This document shows, one piece after another, positions 23,123 to 33,196 of a DNA stretch of 64,000 bases. The stretch covers positions 6,455-70,454 of the forward strand of contig JAZKBD010000009.1 in assembly GCA_040388785.1 (NCBI GenBank). The letters run 5' to 3'. A model generated the notes under the pieces. The model ran no database searches, was not told where the DNA came from, and was given only the letters and a program-made list of their open reading frames with translations. Positions within the stretch are counted from its first letter, which is position 1, and every line of letters starts with the position of its first letter. Source of the stretch: 66-474 sp040388785 (GTDB lineage: Bacteria > Pseudomonadota > Gammaproteobacteria > Xanthomonadales > Rhodanobacteraceae). A program made the position numbers and the translations under genes.

Positions 23123-24010
23123 ATGACCCCCACCCGCGCCCCCGAACGCGCCGCATGGATCGGTTTGCTGGTCCTCACTGTGGTGTGGAGTCTCAACTGG
23201 TCGGTGATGAAGATCGCGACGCGTTACAGCGGACCCTTCACCTTCAGCGCACAGCGTTACGTGATCGGCACGGTGGTGCTGTTCGCGCTGCTGGCCTTGC
23301 GTCGCAATCCGCTGAAACCGACGCCGTGGTGGCCGACCATCGCGATCGGATTGATGCAAACCGCCGCGTTCCAGGCGCTGGCGCAATGGGCGCTGGTCTC
23401 GGGCGGCGCGGGCAAGACCGCGTTGCTCGCCTACACCATGCCGTTCTGGGTGGTGCCGCTGGCGTGGTGGTGGGTGCACGAAAAGCCGGGCCTGACGCGC
23501 TGGCTGTGCATCCTGATCGCGGCGGCCGGATTCGTGTGCGTAGTCGAGCCTTGGCGGCCGCTGGGGGCGCCACGCAGCGTCATCCTCGCCTTGCTTGCCG
23601 GCCTGGCGTGGGCGGTCGCGACCGTACTTTCCAAACGCCTGTTCCAGCGCCATCCGGATGTCACCCCGTTGCGCCTCACGGCATGGCAGATGCTGGTCGG
23701 TACCGTCGGTCTCGTCATCGTCGCCGTCGTCACGCCGCAACGATCCGTGGACTGGACCGGCGCCTACGTCGCCGCATTGTTGTACAACGGCCTGCTGTCG
23801 TCGGGGGTGTGCTGGGTTTTGTGGGCGGTGGTGGTGCAACGCCTGTCCGCCAACGTGGCGGGCCTGACCAGCCTGGCGGTGCCGGTCGCCGGCGTGCTGT
23901 TCGCCTGGGGCCTGCTGCACGAGCAGCCGTCCAACCCTGAATGGATCGGGATTGTGCTGATCGGAATCGCCCTGCTTGCTTTGCAATTCAGGCGCCGCGT
24001 GCCAGCATAA
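23123..24010 (+). CDS. EamA/DMT-family exporter
   Basis: 295-residue inner-membrane protein with about ten transmembrane segments in two EamA repeats. The first begins WSLNWSVMKIATRYSGPFTF, a typical DMT opening; the repeat restarts near AGLAWAVATVLSKRLFQRH. Typical cargos are amino acids or small metabolites; none can be named. Coding starts at ATG 23123, 69 bases from the divergent YncE-like gene. A short hairpin CGTGCC-T-GGCACG (24025-24037) follows it. Confidence 0.88.
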   Translation: MTPTRAPERAAWIGLLVLTVVWSLNWSVMKIATRYSGPFTFSAQRYVIGTVVLFALLALRRNPLKPTPWWPTIAIGLMQTAAFQALAQWALVSGGAGKTALLAYTMPFWVVPLAWWWVHEKPGLTRWLCILIAAAGFVCVVEPWRPLGAPRSVILALLAGLAWAVATVLSKRLFQRHPDVTPLRLTAWQMLVGTVGLVIVAVVTPQRSVDWTGAYVAALLYNGLLSSGVCWVLWAVVVQRLSANVAGLTSLAVPVAGVLFAWGLLHEQPSNPEWIGIVLIGIALLALQFRRRVPA

Positions 24011-24059
24011 CGCGCTCTCGAAGTCGTGCCTGGCACGCAACGCCTCAGAAGGAACCTGC

Positions 24060-25352
<1,293 letters not shown>

Positions 25353-25361
25353 GGAGACCGC

Positions 25362-26369
25362 ATGCGCATCCTCGTCACCGGCGCCGCCGGTTTCATCGGA
25401 TCAGCCTTGAGCCTGCGCCTGCTGGCGCGCGGCGACGACGTGCTGGGCGTCGACAATCTCAATGACTACTACGACGTCACCCTGAAGCAGGCGCGGCTGG
25501 ACCGGCTGACGCCACACCCGAACTTCAGGTTCGCGAAGCTGAGCATCGAGGACCGGCCGGCACTGGAAAAGGCCTTCCACGGTTTCCGGCCGCAGCGCGT
25601 GGTGAACCTGGCCGCGCAGGCCGGCGTGCGCTACTCCATCGAAAACCCGTACGCCTACGTCGAATCGAACCTGGTCGGCTTCATCAACATCCTGGAAGCC
25701 TGCCGGCACGGCAAGGTCGAGCACCTGGTATACGCGTCATCCAGTTCGGTCTATGGCGCCAATCGCAAGCTGCCGTTCTCGGTGCAGGATCCGGTCGACC
25801 ATCCGGTCAGCCTGTACGCCGCGACCAAGAAAGCCAACGAGCTGATGGCGCACACCTACAGCCATCTGTACAACCTGCCGACCACGGGGCTGCGCTTCTT
25901 CACGGTGTACGGCCCGTGGGGTCGGCCGGACATGGCGCTGTTCCTGTTCACGCGGAAAATCCTGGCGGGCGAGCCGATCGACGTGTTCAACCACGGCCAC
26001 CACACCCGCGACTTCACCTACATCGACGACATCGTGGAAGGCGTGGTCCGCACCCTCGATCACGTGCCCGGCCCCGACCCGGCCTACGACCCGCTGCACC
26101 CCAACTCGGCGACCTCGTCGGCGCCTTACCGGGTGTACAACATCGGCAACAGCCACCCCGTCCAGCTTTCGCACTACATCGAGGTGCTGGAAGACTGCCT
26201 GGGCCGCAAGGCCGAGCAAAACCTGCTGCCGCTGCAGCCGGGCGACGTGCCCGATACCAGCGCCGAGGTCACGGAATTGATGGCCGATACCGGCTACCGT
26301 CCCGACACGCCGGTGGAAGAAGGCGTGCGCCGTTTCGTCGACTGGTATCGGCGCTACTACGGGGTTTGA
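25362..26369 (+). CDS. UDP-uronate 4-epimerase-like SDR (CapI/LpsL/TviC family)
   Basis: 335-residue extended SDR. It shows VTGAAGFIGSALSLRLL (NAD), DNLNDYYDV, the catalytic YAATKKANE (Tyr and Lys), and RFFTVYGPWGRPDMALFLFTRKIL, characteristic of UDP-glucuronate 4-epimerases. Placed nine bases after the dehydrogenase, it should convert the uronic-acid nucleotide to the galacto epimer (UDP-GalA or UDP-GalNAcA). Which substrate is used cannot be told from sequence. Confidence 0.9.
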   Translation: MRILVTGAAGFIGSALSLRLLARGDDVLGVDNLNDYYDVTLKQARLDRLTPHPNFRFAKLSIEDRPALEKAFHGFRPQRVVNLAAQAGVRYSIENPYAYVESNLVGFINILEACRHGKVEHLVYASSSSVYGANRKLPFSVQDPVDHPVSLYAATKKANELMAHTYSHLYNLPTTGLRFFTVYGPWGRPDMALFLFTRKILAGEPIDVFNHGHHTRDFTYIDDIVEGVVRTLDHVPGPDPAYDPLHPNSATSSAPYRVYNIGNSHPVQLSHYIEVLEDCLGRKAEQNLLPLQPGDVPDTSAEVTELMADTGYRPDTPVEEGVRRFVDWYRRYYGV

Positions 26370-26416
26370 GGCGGGTCTGATGGGCGTTACTGGCATACAA
26401 CTTGCTTGATGCTTTC

Positions 26417-26452
26417 CACAGGAAACCGTGATACGTTTCACGTTTTCCTGTG
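26417..26452. promoter_or_regulatory. 36-bp near-perfect palindrome upstream of the EPS export operon
   Basis: Sixteen of eighteen base pairs are symmetric. The outer arms are CACAGGAAA and TTTCCTGTG; the centre is at 26434/26435. It sits 35 bases before the OPX gene start in an AT-richer spacer. Such long symmetry in a short spacer suggests an operator, or an mRNA hairpin if transcribed from the epimerase gene. The core holds a CRP/Clp-like site (separate entry). Confidence 0.6.
26427..26442. promoter_or_regulatory. CRP/Clp-like site in the palindrome
   Basis: CGTGA-N6-TCACG matches the CRP-family consensus TGTGA-N6-TCACA at eight of ten positions, with the key GTGA/TCAC bases present on both sides. 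In Xanthomonas, Clp (a CRP relative sensing cyclic di-GMP) activates EPS genes. Direct regulation here is inferred only. A weaker candidate lies at 54704-54719. Confidence 0.4.
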
Positions 26453-26487
26453 CGCCATCCTGACCACATCTTCTAGGGGCTCAAGCA

Positions 26488-27108
26488 ATGAAAACCCTTG
26501 TCCGCCTTTGCAGTCTGGCGTGCCTGCTGCTGTTGGCCGCCTGCACGACCATGCCGGCCTCCAACGAGGCGCCGCCGGTCACGGCCCATCCCGAAGCCGT
26601 CGCGAATTACCACATCGGCGTGGACGACCAGTTGCAGGTGACGGTCTGGCAGAACCCCGAGCTGAGCGTCAGCGTGCCGGTTCGTCCCGACGGCAAGATC
26701 ACCGTGCCGCTGATCGGCGACGTGGAGGCTGGCGGCCAGACGCCCACCCAGGTTTCGAACGAAATCCAGGAAAAGCTGAAGGCCTACGTGCGCGACCCGC
26801 AGGTGGCGGTGATCGTCACCCAGCTGCGCAGCCACGAATACCTGACCCGCGTCAGCGTGACCGGCGCGGTCCAGCATCCGGTATCGGCACCGTACCATCA
26901 GGGCATGACCGTGCTCGACGCGATCCTCGCCGCGGGTGGCGTGAACGTGTATGCCGCTGCCGACGACACCGTGCTGTACCGCAAGGCCGGCGATGGCACC
27001 AAGGCCTACCGGGTACGGCTGGACAAGATCCTGCAATCGGGCGACTTGGCCACCAACTACCCGCTGCAGCCGGGTGACGTGATCACGGTCCCGACGCGCA
27101 GCTTCTGA
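26488..27108 (+). CDS. Polysaccharide export (OPX) lipoprotein, short Wza/GumB-like
   Basis: 206-residue lipoprotein: the signal peptide ends in a lipobox LAAC with Cys19. It contains the Poly_export domain (YHIGVDDQLQVTVWQNPEL, VRPDGKITVPLIGDVEAGG) and an SLBB domain (RVSVTGAVQHPVSAPYHQGMTVLDAILAAGGV), ending LQPGDVITVPTRSF. There is no C-terminal amphipathic helix as in E. coli Wza, so it probably cannot form the outer-membrane pore by itself; the beta-barrel gene 2.4 kb downstream may. ATG follows AGGGG by nine bases. First export gene after the palindrome. Confidence 0.92.
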   Translation: MKTLVRLCSLACLLLLAACTTMPASNEAPPVTAHPEAVANYHIGVDDQLQVTVWQNPELSVSVPVRPDGKITVPLIGDVEAGGQTPTQVSNEIQEKLKAYVRDPQVAVIVTQLRSHEYLTRVSVTGAVQHPVSAPYHQGMTVLDAILAAGGVNVYAAADDTVLYRKAGDGTKAYRVRLDKILQSGDLATNYPLQPGDVITVPTRSF

Positions 27109-27127
27109 CGGATCCGGGAACGAGGCC

Positions 27128-28714
27128 ATGGGCAACGAACTGATCGCGGCGGCACCGCCGTCGCTACCCGCCAGCGTCCCGTTCAACGTCGCGACGCTGG
27201 CCGAAACGATGATCAAGGAAGCGCGCCGCCGTCGGGTGATGCTGGCGATCATCTTTGCGGTCATCGCCCTGCTCGCGCTGGTGATCGGAACGTTCTGGCC
27301 CAAGAAGTTCGTGGCCGAAACCACGATCCTGGTGCAGCAGAACAATGTCATCAAGCCGCTCACCGAAGGCATCGCGGCGACCACCGAGGCCGCCAGCCGC
27401 GCCGATATCGCGCGCGAGCTCATCTTCAGCCAGGATTCGCTGGACCGGTTGCTGGCTGACGGCGGCTGGGACCCGGCCACGCTGTCGCCGATCGACCGCG
27501 ACCAGTTGGTTGATCGCATCAAGGGCCATACCGACATCAGCAGCTCGAAAAGCGAACTGCTGCTCAACATCAGCTACAACGACTCCGACCCGCGCCGCGC
27601 CTACGTGCTGACTCGCGACATGGCGCAGCTGTTCATCGCCAAGAGCCTCGCTTCGAAGGAAGCCGAAAGTGCCAGCGCCTACGATTTCATGAACAGCCAG
27701 GTCGAGGAATACCACCAGAAAGTGGTGGCCGCGTCCGATGCGCTGCAGCAATACATCGCGAGCCATCCCGATGCATCCCCCGGCAGCATCGCCGACACCA
27801 ACGCGCGCATTTCCGCCCTGCGCAACCAGATCGAAAACGCCAAGGTCCAGGCCGCGCAATTCGGCTCGCAAGCCGCCGCGATGGGTGGCTCGCTGAACGG
27901 ACAGTCGCAGATTTCGACCGTGCAGACCCGCGAGGATGTCTATCGCGCGCAGATCGCGCAGCTGCAATCGCATCTCAGCCAATTGCTGCTGACCTACACC
28001 GACAGTTACCCCGACGTGGTGCGCACACGCCACCAGATTGAGGATCTGCAGCAACAGCTGACCGCCGCGCAGACGCAGAAGAAAACCGCCGCTTCCATCG
28101 GCACCGCGATCGACAGCCAAGTCACCTACAACCCGGTGTATTCGAACCTGCAGACCCAGCTCGCGCAGATCCGCGGCCAGCTCGCCGCCGCACATGCCAC
28201 CGAGACCGCAAGCCAGCAACAACTGGCCATCGAACTGGCGCGCAGCCAGAAGATCGCGGAGTCCTCCAACGAGCTGACCAAGCTCACCAACAACTTCAAC
28301 GCGGTCAGCACGACCTACCAGGATCTGCTGAAGCGTCGCGAGCAGGCGCGCATCTCGATGGACCTCGACAAGGACAGGCGCGGGCTCACATTCAAGATCC
28401 AGGATCCGGCGCGCATGCCGCTGATGCCGGTGGGCCTGCGGCTGATGCACTTCGCGGCAGCCGGCATCGTACTGGGGCTGTGCGTACCGCTGGGGCTGTT
28501 GTTCCTGATCGCACGCTTCGACCCGCGCGCACGCTCGGCGGATGCACTCGCACGTGCGACCGGATTGCCCGTCTTCGCAAGCGTGCCGTACTACCGCGGC
28601 CCGCACGATGACACGCTCGACCGCAAGCACAACGTGCAGTGGATCGGCATCGTGATCCTCGTGCTGGTCGCCTACGTGGCGCTTTACCTGATCCGCGTTG
28701 CGAGGCACGTATGA
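27128..28714 (+). CDS. Wzc/GumC-like chain-length determinant
   Basis: 528-residue inner-membrane co-polymerase. It has an N-terminal membrane segment (VMLAIIFAVIALLALVIGTF), a Wzz domain, a long periplasmic coiled-coil region rich in Gln, and the GNVR-type PDVVRTRHQIEDLQQQL segment. Two further membrane segments occur near the C-terminus (MHFAAAGIVLGLCVPLGLLF and IGIVILVLVAYVALYLI). It has no kinase domain; the ATPase partner is the next gene, overlapping by four bases. The layout resembles XrtA-associated and GumC-type proteins that control EPS chain length. Confidence 0.9.
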   Translation: MGNELIAAAPPSLPASVPFNVATLAETMIKEARRRRVMLAIIFAVIALLALVIGTFWPKKFVAETTILVQQNNVIKPLTEGIAATTEAASRADIARELIFSQDSLDRLLADGGWDPATLSPIDRDQLVDRIKGHTDISSSKSELLLNISYNDSDPRRAYVLTRDMAQLFIAKSLASKEAESASAYDFMNSQVEEYHQKVVAASDALQQYIASHPDASPGSIADTNARISALRNQIENAKVQAAQFGSQAAAMGGSLNGQSQISTVQTREDVYRAQIAQLQSHLSQLLLTYTDSYPDVVRTRHQIEDLQQQLTAAQTQKKTAASIGTAIDSQVTYNPVYSNLQTQLAQIRGQLAAAHATETASQQQLAIELARSQKIAESSNELTKLTNNFNAVSTTYQDLLKRREQARISMDLDKDRRGLTFKIQDPARMPLMPVGLRLMHFAAAGIVLGLCVPLGLLFLIARFDPRARSADALARATGLPVFASVPYYRGPHDDTLDRKHNVQWIGIVILVLVAYVALYLIRVARHV

Positions 28715-29481
28715 ACAAGGTCGAACAGGAATCCGCCGTGCACGACGACTCTGCACCGACGCCTATCGATCCGCTGCAGCGCCGCGCGATGGGCACGCGC
28801 TCGATCGCGCTGATGAGCGACGCCCAGTCGCTGGCGCCGGCGCAGCTGGAAGCCAAACGCCTGATCCACCGCGAGTACGCGGAATCCGGCATGACCGACG
28901 CGTTTCGCGAAATCCGCACGCGCCTGCTGGAACTCAGCGACGGCCAGAACTTCACCACGCTGGTGGTGCCGATGAGCGCGGGCTCGGGCGGCAGCTTCGT
29001 CGCGCGCAATCTCGCCTTGTCGTTCGCTTTCGATCCGGCCAAGACCTCGCTGCTGATCGACTGCGACCTGCGCCACCCGTGCCAGCACAAGGCCTTCGGC
29101 ATCGACGCGGGCCAGCATGGCTTGATCGATTATCTCGAAGATCCTTCCCTCGGCATCGAACCGATCCTGCACCACACCGGCGTGCCGCGCCTGCGGGTGA
29201 TCCCGGCGGGACAACCGGCCGAGATTCAGGAGGAATACCTGTCCTCGTTCCGCATGCGCGCGGTCATCGATTCGCTGCGTTGCCGCTATCCCGATCGCTA
29301 CCTGTTCCTCGACGGACCTCCGATCAAGGGCGCGCCGGATGCCCGCATCCTGTCGGACCTCGCGGACTTCATCGTCGTGGTGGTGGGTTACGGCCGCGAC
29401 AGCGCCGCAGCGGTCAACCAGGCCGTCGCAGGCTTCGACCCGGCCAAGTTGGCCGGGCTGGTGTTCAACGAATTGCCCTGA
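28711..29481 (+). CDS. CpsD/CapB-like EPS ATPase with degenerate P-loop
   Basis: 256-residue BY-kinase-like cytoplasmic protein, partner of the chain-length protein. Walker A' (SLLIDCDLRHP, residues 113-123) and Walker B-like (YLFLDGPPIKG) are preserved, but the P-loop at residues 88-97 reads PMSAGSGGSF where active BY-kinases have GxGKS/T; the nucleotide-binding lysine is Gly. No tyrosine cluster is present at the C-terminus. It may therefore be a regulatory ATPase without kinase activity. The start overlaps the previous stop (ATGA). Confidence 0.85.
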   Translation: MNKVEQESAVHDDSAPTPIDPLQRRAMGTRSIALMSDAQSLAPAQLEAKRLIHREYAESGMTDAFREIRTRLLELSDGQNFTTLVVPMSAGSGGSFVARNLALSFAFDPAKTSLLIDCDLRHPCQHKAFGIDAGQHGLIDYLEDPSLGIEPILHHTGVPRLRVIPAGQPAEIQEEYLSSFRMRAVIDSLRCRYPDRYLFLDGPPIKGAPDARILSDLADFIVVVVGYGRDSAAAVNQAVAGFDPAKLAGLVFNELP

Positions 29482-29502
29482 ACCCTACCAACGGGGGAGA
29501 TC

Positions 29503-30899
29503 ATGCGGAAACACGGCAAGCTCGCGACCGCGATCGCTCTGGCATTGGGCGGCATGATCTGCGGCAATGCTCTGGCGCAAACCGCCGCCACGTCGCTTGA
29601 CGCACAAGCGTCGACGCCCCCTGCCCCCACGGAAGCCCCCCCGCTGTTGGACTGGGCCATCGGTCTGGGCGCAGGGCATACCGACAACATCAACCGCGCC
29701 GCCACCGACACCACCAGCCAGAACATCCTGCAGCCCACGCTCAATTTCACGTTCAACAAGCAGGGATCGACATTGCAGGCCGAAGCGGTCGGCGCAGTCC
29801 AGTATGTGGATTATCTGGAANNNNNNNNNNGGAAGGTTATTTCGGCAACGAGTTCCGGGGTCAGCTGACGGGGGTGTTGAACTGGACGATTTCACCCCAG
29901 CGCCTGAACTTCGTCGCGCAGGATTACAGCAGCGTCGAGCCCGTCAGCATCCGGGCTGCCAATTCACCCGCCAACCAGCAGCAGGTCAACGTCTTCGTTG
30001 CGGGCCCGAGCCTGTCTTTTCTTCTCGGCGCGCAGAGCGGCTGGACCGGGCAGGCGGATTTGCGCTACATCAACACCACGGCCTCCAAGACCAAGGACTT
30101 CGAATCGCAACGCGGCATGGGAGCACTCAGGCTCCTGCACGATCTCAATGCGTCCGATCACCTCTCGTTCAACGCCGAAACCGAGGGCGTGCATTTCGGT
30201 GACGCCCAGGCAACCACCACCGACGGCTATACGAAGTACAACCTGTACGCGCGTTATTTCAGCAATCTGCCGAAGCTCGACGTGGACTTCTCCCTCGGCG
30301 GCAGCCGCATCGATTTCACGAGGGGCGTCGGCGGCCACTCAGGCGCGCTCGTGAACGCCTCCCTTTCGTGGCGCATTGATCCGCGCAACACCCTGCAGTT
30401 CGCCGGATCCGACCAGCTCACGGACGCTACCTCCGATCTGGCCCAGGCGCCGAACGTGGCTACGGCCCAACTCACGAGCCCAGCATTCGCGATCGGACGC
30501 ACGGCTATTTCGCCAGCCGTATTCCGCAATCGCAACGTCAGCCTGGACTACGTGTACAAGGAAGGGCGTTTCGGTTTCACCCTTGCGCCCTACTACGCGC
30601 GCTTGCGGCAGATCAACGGCGACGACCTGTCGCGCAATGACTATGGAGTCATCGCGGGAGCGAGTTGTCAGCTATCTCCCCTGATGACGCTCGGCGTGAC
30701 GCTCGGCCACAGGAGTGGCGAGTACTTGGTTGACCACAGCACCGACCGGGACAACACGGCCACTGTCGATTTGTCGCGCGAGCTCACGCAGCACTGGACC
30801 TGGAGCGTCGCGTTCAGTCACGACCAGCGCCGTTCCACCGTCCCCGGGAACAGCTATACCGAGAACGAGGTGTTCGCGTTCCTGTACTACCGCCGCTGA
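29503..30899 (+). CDS. Outer-membrane beta-barrel protein of EPS export (contains assembly gap)
   Basis: About 465-residue exported protein with signal peptide (LALGGMICGNALA). The rest is a run of amphipathic strands with aromatic girdles ending in ENEVFAFLYYRR, typical of a barrel with many strands. It resembles outer-membrane proteins of PEP-CTERM/XrtA-type EPS loci. GGGGGAG five bases before ATG 29503 supports the start. Ten N at 29821-29830 interrupt it; the frames on the two sides (residues ...YVDYLE / EGYFGNEF...) disagree by one step, so the true gap is 2 modulo 3. Probably the pore that works with the short OPX lipoprotein. Confidence 0.8.
29821..29830. other. Assembly gap (10 N) in the EPS barrel gene
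   Basis: The coding frame is complete up to 29820 (a whole number of codons) and resumes one base after the gap. A true gap of 2 modulo 3 is needed, so ten is a placeholder. Confidence 0.95.
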
Positions 30900-30912
30900 T
30901 GCAGTCGTGGAC

Positions 30913-32073
30913 ATGCACGAACCTACTTCGCCGCAGCCCATGCGGTTGCTCTTCCTCACCGACAGCCCGATAACGGTTTCCGGCGGCAGCGAGCGGTTCC
31001 TTCGCAACCTGGTGAATGGGCTTCCGCAGGCGCACTTTGCAATAAGCGTGGTGCAACTGTGCGACGAGCCATCACCCGAGTCACGGGTACACGAGTCCGC
31101 GATAACCTCACAAATCAATCTCGAATACCTGCCGTGCCGCGCCGTGTACGGAAAATCGGGCATGCACGCCTATCGCACGCTGCGGCGCCGGGTGCTTGGG
31201 GAAGGATTCCACGTCATCCAGTCGCAGCATGAAAACGCGGACTTCATCAACGCCCTGCTGCCGCGTGGGCCGCTCAACGCGATCCGGATATCCAACCGCC
31301 GCGACACCGGTTTCTTGAAGAGCGCCAAATTGCGTTTCGCATCGCGCTGGCTCAACCATCGCTACGACCGGATTCTCGCGCCTTCTCCGGCCGTCCTCGA
31401 CGCGGTTGCTTCATCGGAACACGCGCCGCGCCGCCGCATGCTGTGCATTTCCAATGGTGTCGATACGGCGCGTTTCAGGCCGGATGCAATGGCGTATCGA
31501 CGCTTGCGCACACAATTCGATTTCGCCCCCGACGCGTTGCTGATCGGCTGTGTCGCAGATCTGTTTGCGGTCAAGCGTCACCACGATCTGGTCGAGGCTT
31601 TCGCGCAGATCCACGCCGAGTTCCCGCAGGCGCATCTGCTGCTGATCGGTGATGGCCCGCTGCGTGGCGCCATCGAAACCGGACTGCATGATTTCCGCAT
31701 CGGCGATCGCGTGCATTTGCTCGGCTCGCGCAAGGACGTGGATGCGTTGTTGCCCGCGCTGGATGTGTTCGTGCTCGCCTCCGACACGGAAGGACTTTCC
31801 AACGCCATCCTCGAGGCGCAAGCTTGCGGTTTGCCGGTCATCACCACCCGGGTCGGCGGCAACCCGGATGTGGTCGATGATGATTGCGGCGTGTTGGTGC
31901 CAGCGCGCGATCCCGACGCGATGGCCGGAGCCGTCCGGGCGCTGCTGCACAACCCAGACCTGCGCGAGCGGATGAGCACGGCCGCGCGGTCACGCGTCGT
32001 GCGCAATCATTCATTGGACAGCATGACACAAGCCTACGCGTCGCTCTATCGCGAACTCGTCCATGCGCGCTGA
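30913..32073 (+). CDS. GT4-type glycosyltransferase
   Basis: 386-residue GT-B retaining glycosyltransferase. The N-terminal fold has FLTDSPITVSGGSERFLRNLVNGL, the middle SNGVDTARFRPD, and the C-terminal donor-binding domain LLIGDGPLRGAIE, SRKDVDALLPALDVFVLASDTEGLSNAILEAQACGLPVI with the E-x7-E motif. ATG at 30913 lies 13 bases after the barrel-gene stop; no strong ribosome-binding site. Transfers one sugar of the EPS repeat unit; donor unknown. Confidence 0.88.
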   Translation: MHEPTSPQPMRLLFLTDSPITVSGGSERFLRNLVNGLPQAHFAISVVQLCDEPSPESRVHESAITSQINLEYLPCRAVYGKSGMHAYRTLRRRVLGEGFHVIQSQHENADFINALLPRGPLNAIRISNRRDTGFLKSAKLRFASRWLNHRYDRILAPSPAVLDAVASSEHAPRRRMLCISNGVDTARFRPDAMAYRRLRTQFDFAPDALLIGCVADLFAVKRHHDLVEAFAQIHAEFPQAHLLLIGDGPLRGAIETGLHDFRIGDRVHLLGSRKDVDALLPALDVFVLASDTEGLSNAILEAQACGLPVITTRVGGNPDVVDDDCGVLVPARDPDAMAGAVRALLHNPDLRERMSTAARSRVVRNHSLDSMTQAYASLYRELVHAR

Positions 32074-33196
32074 ACCGCACATCCTGCACGTCTTCTCCAG
32101 CGCGGGTGTGTATGGCGCCGAACATGCCGTGCTCGGCCTGATCCCGGCTCTGGCGGCGCTTGGCGTAGACAGCACCCTGGCCTGCATCGACAATCCGCAT
32201 TTGAGCGAGCAGCTCCTGTATGAGCATGCCCGGTCGATCGGCATTTCCGCCGTTCGCATCCCTTGCTCGGGACGGCTCGACCACGCCACAACGCGGGCGC
32301 TACGAACGCAATTGCGGCAGCACCCGCACACGGTTTTGCACGTGCACGGCTACAAGAGCGCGTTTTATGCGCTACGTGCCCGGCGCGCGGTGCCAGGCGT
32401 TCCGATCGTTTCCACGCTGCACGGCTGGGTCACCAACACACGCGCGCTGTGGCTCTACAGGCTGCTCGAGCTGCGGATGCTGCGGCGCCTGCAGGGCGTC
32501 TGCATCGTTTCGGAATCCATGCGCCCGCCGCTCCACGCGGCGGGCATTCCGGCCGAACGGATCACGCTGGTCGAGAATGGCATCGACACGGCCCGTTTCC
32601 GGCCGGACGGCGCCGCCTTGTCCCGTGAGGAACTTGCCATCCCGCACGACGCGTTCGTGTTCGGTGGCGTGATGCGGCTCAGCCCCGAAAAAAATCCCCT
32701 GGGTCTTCTCGATGCTTTCGCGCAGGTCTCGCAGGATGTCCCGAACGCATGGCTGGTGCTTGTGGGCGATGGCTCCTTGCGGGAAGTGTTTGAATTGCGC
32801 GCGCAACAATCCGGTACAGCCGGCCGCGTGCGGTTGCTGGGCGCACGCAGCGATCCCGAACGGATCTATCCGCTTTTTGATTGCTTCGTGCTTCCCTCCT
32901 TGACGGAAGGCCTGCCGCTGGCACTGCTGGAAGCCATGGCATGCGAACGGGCGGTCATTGCGACCAGGGTGGGCCAGATCGCGACGGTGCTGGAAGAGTT
33001 GCCAGCCGCTGTCGTGCCTCCCGGGAATGTCCCGGCACTGGCCGAGGCGATGCGAAGGCAGGCGCTAGCCGCCTGCCAACCGACGGGCGCCCTGCGCCGC
33101 CGCGTGGAAGCTCGCTATTCTGTCGTGAGAATGGCGCATGAGTACGCTGACGTGTACAGAAGGTTGGGAAATGGCCATGCCTACCGTGCTGCCTGA
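32063..33196 (+). CDS. GT4-type glycosyltransferase
   Basis: 377-residue GT-B glycosyltransferase, overlapping the previous gene by 11 bases. It shows HVFSSAGVYGAEHAVLGLIPAL, STLHGWVTNTRALW, ENGIDTARFRPD, VMRLSPEKNPLGLLDAFAQV, LVGDGSLREVFE and FVLPSLTEGLPLALLEAMACERAVIAT with the E-x7-E donor motif. Probably adds a sugar in EPS repeat-unit assembly; specificity unknown. Confidence 0.88.
   Translation: MRAEPHILHVFSSAGVYGAEHAVLGLIPALAALGVDSTLACIDNPHLSEQLLYEHARSIGISAVRIPCSGRLDHATTRALRTQLRQHPHTVLHVHGYKSAFYALRARRAVPGVPIVSTLHGWVTNTRALWLYRLLELRMLRRLQGVCIVSESMRPPLHAAGIPAERITLVENGIDTARFRPDGAALSREELAIPHDAFVFGGVMRLSPEKNPLGLLDAFAQVSQDVPNAWLVLVGDGSLREVFELRAQQSGTAGRVRLLGARSDPERIYPLFDCFVLPSLTEGLPLALLEAMACERAVIATRVGQIATVLEELPAAVVPPGNVPALAEAMRRQALAACQPTGALRRRVEARYSVVRMAHEYADVYRRLGNGHAYRAA

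Noticed and set aside
24025..24037. CGTGCC-T-GGCACG hairpin after the EamA gene
   Set aside because: Short stem with single-base loop and no T-run; noted but not listed as a terminator.
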